DNA from: Kingella oralis
Lineage (GTDB): Bacteria > Pseudomonadota > Gammaproteobacteria > Burkholderiales > Neisseriaceae
Direction of reading: 5' to 3'
Assembly (NCBI GenBank): GCA_905373195.1
Contig: CAJPSG010000053.1
Location: 1 to 7,038 of the forward strand
Length of the DNA: 7,038 nt
The notes under the pieces are model-generated. The model worked only from the letters and a program-made list of their open reading frames with translations. It was not told the DNA's origin and made no database searches. A program made the position numbers and the translations under genes. Below, in pieces: positions 5,265 through 7,038 of this stretch (position 1 is its first letter; each line of letters begins with the position of its first letter).

Positions 5265-5891
5265 TTAATCAATTTCTACTCTAATCTTGCCGCTATCAAT
5301 TTCTTGCAAACGGCGCATCAAATCAACAGGGCGCAGCGTGCGCGCGGTTTTCATGCGGCGGGCAAACAAGCCCAAATGGTTAGGGCGGATATGCTCGGGA
5401 CAGGCCAGCGTGCACAGGTTGCACATCACGCATTCGTCAAACGTGTTGGACGCGGTGGAAAAATCGCCCGACACCACTTGCGCCACGCCGTTTTGCACTT
5501 CCAAGCCCTTGGGGCAAGCCGCATCACAGCCGCCGCAATGGCGACAGTTTTTGGCTTCGGGGAAGGTTTCATCCACTTCGTCCAGCCAGTTCCAGCCATC
5601 GCCCACTTTGTTCATGTCGTAATAATGAATACGAGCCGGCAAGAAGTAATCAATAAAGCTCACTTGCATGCCCGGCTCAATTTTGGTTTCGCAGCCCAAT
5701 TTGGTTTCCGCCTTGCGCTCGCCTTCTTTGCGCACCAAGCAGCGGCAAGAGCCGCACACGCCCTGCCCCATGCAGCCCACGTTGGCGGTAATCGCTTTGC
5801 CTGCATGGGCAAGTGCTTGAATAATGGATGAATTGGCGGGGGCTTGGATTTCTTTGCCGTCAATCACCAAGGTGTAGAGTTCTTCGCTCAT
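5265..5891 (-). CDS. Ferredoxin-like electron carrier with [2Fe-2S] and two [4Fe-4S] sites (FrdB/SdhB-like)
   Basis: The 208-residue protein has an N-terminal [2Fe-2S] ferredoxin domain with Cys40, 46, 49 and 67 (GCMGQGVCGSC then LGCET; C-x5-C-x2-C spacing as in adrenodoxin). Two ferredoxin motifs follow: CRHCGGCDAACP (116-126) and CVMCNLCTLACP (154-164). Both have four cysteines, unlike FrdB/SdhB, where the second motif lacks one and holds [3Fe-4S] beside the quinone. It therefore looks like an electron wire between two soluble flavoproteins and not a quinone-linked subunit; no membrane segment or anchor gene is present. It is the first gene of the minus-strand cluster, followed 16 bases later by the flavoprotein, so the two are surely co-transcribed. 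ATG 5891 has AGGA at 5900-5903. Cluster types follow family rules; the partner assignment is inferred from context. Confidence 0.87.
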   Translation of the reverse strand: MSEELYTLVIDGKEIQAPANSSIIQALAHAGKAITANVGCMGQGVCGSCRCLVRKEGERKAETKLGCETKIEPGMQVSFIDYFLPARIHYYDMNKVGDGWNWLDEVDETFPEAKNCRHCGGCDAACPKGLEVQNGVAQVVSGDFSTASNTFDECVMCNLCTLACPEHIRPNHLGLFARRMKTARTLRPVDLMRRLQEIDSGKIRVEID

Positions 5892-5925
5892 GGTTGAGTT
5901 CCTATGTTTAAAAAAGGTTTGTTTA

Positions 5926-5948
5926 ATTGTATGGATGAAATTTTACCA
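5926..5948 (-). promoter_or_regulatory. Candidate promoter of the iron-sulfur/flavoprotein/NuoF-like operon
   Basis: The minus strand reads TGGTAAAAT (5940-5948), an extended -10 (TGnTATAAT) with one mismatch, and 14 bases later TACAAT (5926-5931), another 5/6 -10. No good -35 lies at the proper spacing. A start near 5933 would give a leader of about 40 bases. Confidence 0.35.
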
Positions 5949-6070
5949 GCAAAGTTGTCATCATCCATCGTAGTAAAAATACAAACATTTTCCGACAAAA
6001 TTGCTCATGTTTTATTTTGTTAATTTTTACAATATTGCGTTTACTTAATTGATTTAATAATAATTTAAAC

Positions 6071-6105
6071 GCGATTAAATCGCAACAACAGGGCAAAATC
6101 GCCCT
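6071..6105. repeat. Two short inverted repeats in the divergent region
   Basis: GCGATT-A-AATCGC (6071-6083) and AGGGC-AAAATC-GCCCT (6090-6105) are adjacent. An outer pair GCGTTTA (6037-6043) and TAAACGC (6066-6072) overlaps the first. Such symmetrical sites often bind dimeric regulators; no regulator is recognised. Confidence 0.3.
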
Positions 6106-6124
6106 AGATTTCTTACCTTATATT

Positions 6125-6143
6125 AAGAATGGTAAACATTCCT
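6125..6143. promoter_or_regulatory. Fur-box-like palindrome
   Basis: The 19 bases AAGAATGGTAAACATTCCT match the classical Fur consensus GATAATGATAATCATTATC at 12 of 19 positions, with a GAATG-N5-CATTC symmetric core. Iron control would suit genes for iron-sulfur enzymes. Matching was by eye, and AT-rich DNA gives chance hits. Confidence 0.3.
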
Positions 6144-6242
6144 AAATGCGCGCTTAACTTATCTGAATATTTTTAAACGGGAAATTTTTTTTCAGGCTGC
6201 TATTTGTTTAATTTTGTTAGATTTTTAAGAAATGAAGCATTT

Positions 6243-6256
6243 TTGACGATGGTCAA
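6243..6256. promoter_or_regulatory. FNR/FixK-type site TTGAC-GATG-GTCAA
   Basis: TTGACGATGGTCAA is a perfect inverted repeat (six-base arms including the flanking T and A) and fits the CRP/FNR-family core TTGA-N6-TCAA. It differs from the E. coli FNR consensus TTGAT-N4-ATCAA only at the inner base of each half. Its centre is about 150 bases before the fumarase start and about 360 before the iron-sulfur gene start. No -10 lies at the classic -41.5 spacing on either strand. Confidence 0.4.
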
Positions 6257-6354
6257 ATTCCCCCTTTTTGCCTATGACAAAGCCCGCAAAAAACTGTAAT
6301 TTTCGGCAACATAAGATTTAATTAAATTTCAGCCGCCGTGTAATCAATTACATT

Positions 6355-6366
6355 TTCAGGCTGTCT
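6355..6366 (-). repeat. DUS-like 12-mer in the fumarase leader (11/12)
   Basis: TTCAGGCTGTCT differs by one base from the minus-strand DUS, 33 bases before the fumarase start. A poorer copy (TTCAGGCTGCTA, 10/12) is at 6191-6202. Confidence 0.4.
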
Positions 6367-6399
6367 CCGTTTTCTCATCGCCTTATAAGGACACCAACC

Positions 6400-7038
6400 A
6401 TGACTACAATCAAACAAGAAGACTTTATCCAAAGCATAGCCGATGCGTTTCAATTCATTAGCTATTACCACCCCAAAGACTTCATCGACGCGCTCAACGA
6501 AGCCTTGCAAAAAGAGCAAAACCCCGCCGCCAAAGATGCGATAACGCAAATTTTGGTGAACAGCCGCATGTGCGCCGAAGGGCATCGCCCGATTTGCCAA
6601 GACACAGGCATCGCCACCGTGTTTTTGAAAATCGGCATGAATGTGCAATGGGACGCGCAAATGAGCGTGCAAGAAATGGTGAACGAAGGCGTGCGCCGCG
6701 CTTATACCCACCCCGATAACGTGTTGCGCGCATCGGTGTTGGCAGACCCTGCGGGCAAGCGCATCAACACCAAAGACAACACGCCTGCGGTGGTGCACAC
6801 CGAAATTGTGGCGGGCGACAAGGTGGAAGTGATTTGCGCGGCAAAAGGCGGCGGCTCGGAAAATAAATCCAAGCTGGCGATGCTTAACCCATCCGACAGC
6901 ATTGTGGATTGGGTGCTGAAAACCGTGCCGACTATGGGCGCGGGCTGGTGTCCGCCCGGCATTTTGGGCATCGGCATCGGTGGCACGCCTGAAAAAGCGA
7001 TGTTGATGGCAAAAGAAAGCCTGATGGGGCATATTGAT
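6400..7038 (+). CDS. fumA: Class I fumarate hydratase ([4Fe-4S] fumarase), N-terminal 213 residues, cut by window edge
   Basis: The frame stays open from ATG 6400 to the edge and gives 213 residues of an oxygen-sensitive class I fumarase, which interconverts malate and fumarate in the cytoplasm. Diagnostic segments are GHRPICQDTGIATVF (61-75), whose Cys66 is the expected first cluster ligand, GGGSENKSKLAMLNPSD (150-166) and MGAGWCPPGILGIGIGG (179-195), whose Cys184 is a likely second ligand. The single-chain form is normally about 500 residues, so over half lies outside. AAGGA at 6387-6391, eight bases before the ATG, supports the start. It is divergent from the fumarate-reductase-like operon, and its product fumarate is that complex's likely substrate. 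The class is certain; the symbol is by family only, since Neisseria genomes may call it fumB. Confidence 0.95.
   Translation, partial: MTTIKQEDFIQSIADAFQFISYYHPKDFIDALNEALQKEQNPAAKDAITQILVNSRMCAEGHRPICQDTGIATVFLKIGMNVQWDAQMSVQEMVNEGVRRAYTHPDNVLRASVLADPAGKRINTKDNTPAVVHTEIVAGDKVEVICAAKGGGSENKSKLAMLNPSDSIVDWVLKTVPTMGAGWCPPGILGIGIGGTPEKAMLMAKESLMGHID

Larger units (their letters stand above)
5892..6399. other. Long AT-rich divergent regulatory region
   Basis: 508 bases between divergent starts, much richer in A and T than the genes. I see no coding frame. It holds a promoter-like element at 5940-5948, several short inverted repeats (6037-6105), a Fur-like palindrome (6125-6143), a DUS-like 10/12 match (6191-6202), an FNR-type core (6243-6256), the palindrome ATTTAATTAAAT (6316-6327), TGTAAT-CA-ATTACA (6339-6352) and an 11/12 DUS (6355-6366). 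A small RNA cannot be excluded. Confidence 0.7.

Noticed and set aside
3626..5272. TTG start at 5272 for the flavoprotein
   Set aside because: It would overlap the previous gene and add eight residues read through the DUS. ATG 5248 has a purine-rich ribosome site at a workable distance.
3626..5891. Ordinary membrane complex II (sdhAB/frdAB)
   Set aside because: The flavin histidine is missing, the iron-sulfur subunit lacks the [3Fe-4S] pattern, and no SdhC/SdhD or FrdC/FrdD membrane anchors are present.
2199..5891. Flavin-based electron-bifurcating complex
   Set aside because: The NuoF-like protein lacks the extra ferredoxin domains of HydB/NfnB-type bifurcating subunits, and a single exergonic NADH-to-fumarate reaction needs no bifurcation.
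6322..7032. Long minus-strand open frame opposite the fumarase
   Set aside because: It is antisense to a clear class I fumarase and its translation is His/Arg-rich low-complexity sequence typical of a shadow frame. The same holds for long plus-strand frames at 771-1298, 4103-4546 and 5304-5831.

Overview
The window looks like a chromosomal piece of a Neisseriaceae bacterium close to Kingella. The main sign is the 12-mer AGGCAGCCTGAA (reverse complement TTCAGGCTGCCT), which is the DNA uptake sequence (DUS) dialect I know as AG-kingDUS. I count eleven exact copies by eye, plus several with one or two mismatches. Most sit between genes as inverted pairs. The genus is an inference; the repeat is seen directly.

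Layout. Bases 2-106 hold the last 34 codons of an unidentified plus-strand gene with a Cys/His-rich tail, followed by a strong intrinsic terminator (124-154). Bases 163-391 hold two DUS hairpins and an unexplained structured stretch. Four minus-strand genes follow; listed in the order they are transcribed they are: a 208-aa ferredoxin-like protein with one [2Fe-2S] and two [4Fe-4S] sites (5265-5891), a 540-aa flavoprotein of the fumarate reductase/succinate dehydrogenase/aspartate oxidase superfamily (3626-5248), a 417-aa NuoF-like NADH dehydrogenase subunit (2199-3452), and a 493-aa DASS/CitT-type dicarboxylate antiporter (398-1879). A 508-base AT-rich region (5892-6399) separates them from a divergent class I fumarase, which starts at 6400 and runs off the right edge.

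How the genes may work together (inference). NADH would give electrons to FMN and a [4Fe-4S] cluster in the NuoF-like protein. These would pass along the three clusters of the ferredoxin-like protein to the flavoprotein, which keeps all five residues of the fumarate/succinate active site. No membrane anchor, NuoE or NuoG is encoded here, so the three proteins would form a soluble NADH:fumarate oxidoreductase. The fumarase would make fumarate from malate, and the antiporter could exchange malate or fumarate for succinate. Together this is a compact anaerobic route from malate to succinate that regenerates NAD+. An FNR/FixK-type core (TTGA-N6-TCAA) and a Fur-like palindrome in the divergent region fit oxygen and iron control.

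Each family is recognisable. The three-subunit assembly is the candidate undescribed system. I cannot tell from sequence alone whether it has been characterised, and I have not tested the substrate.
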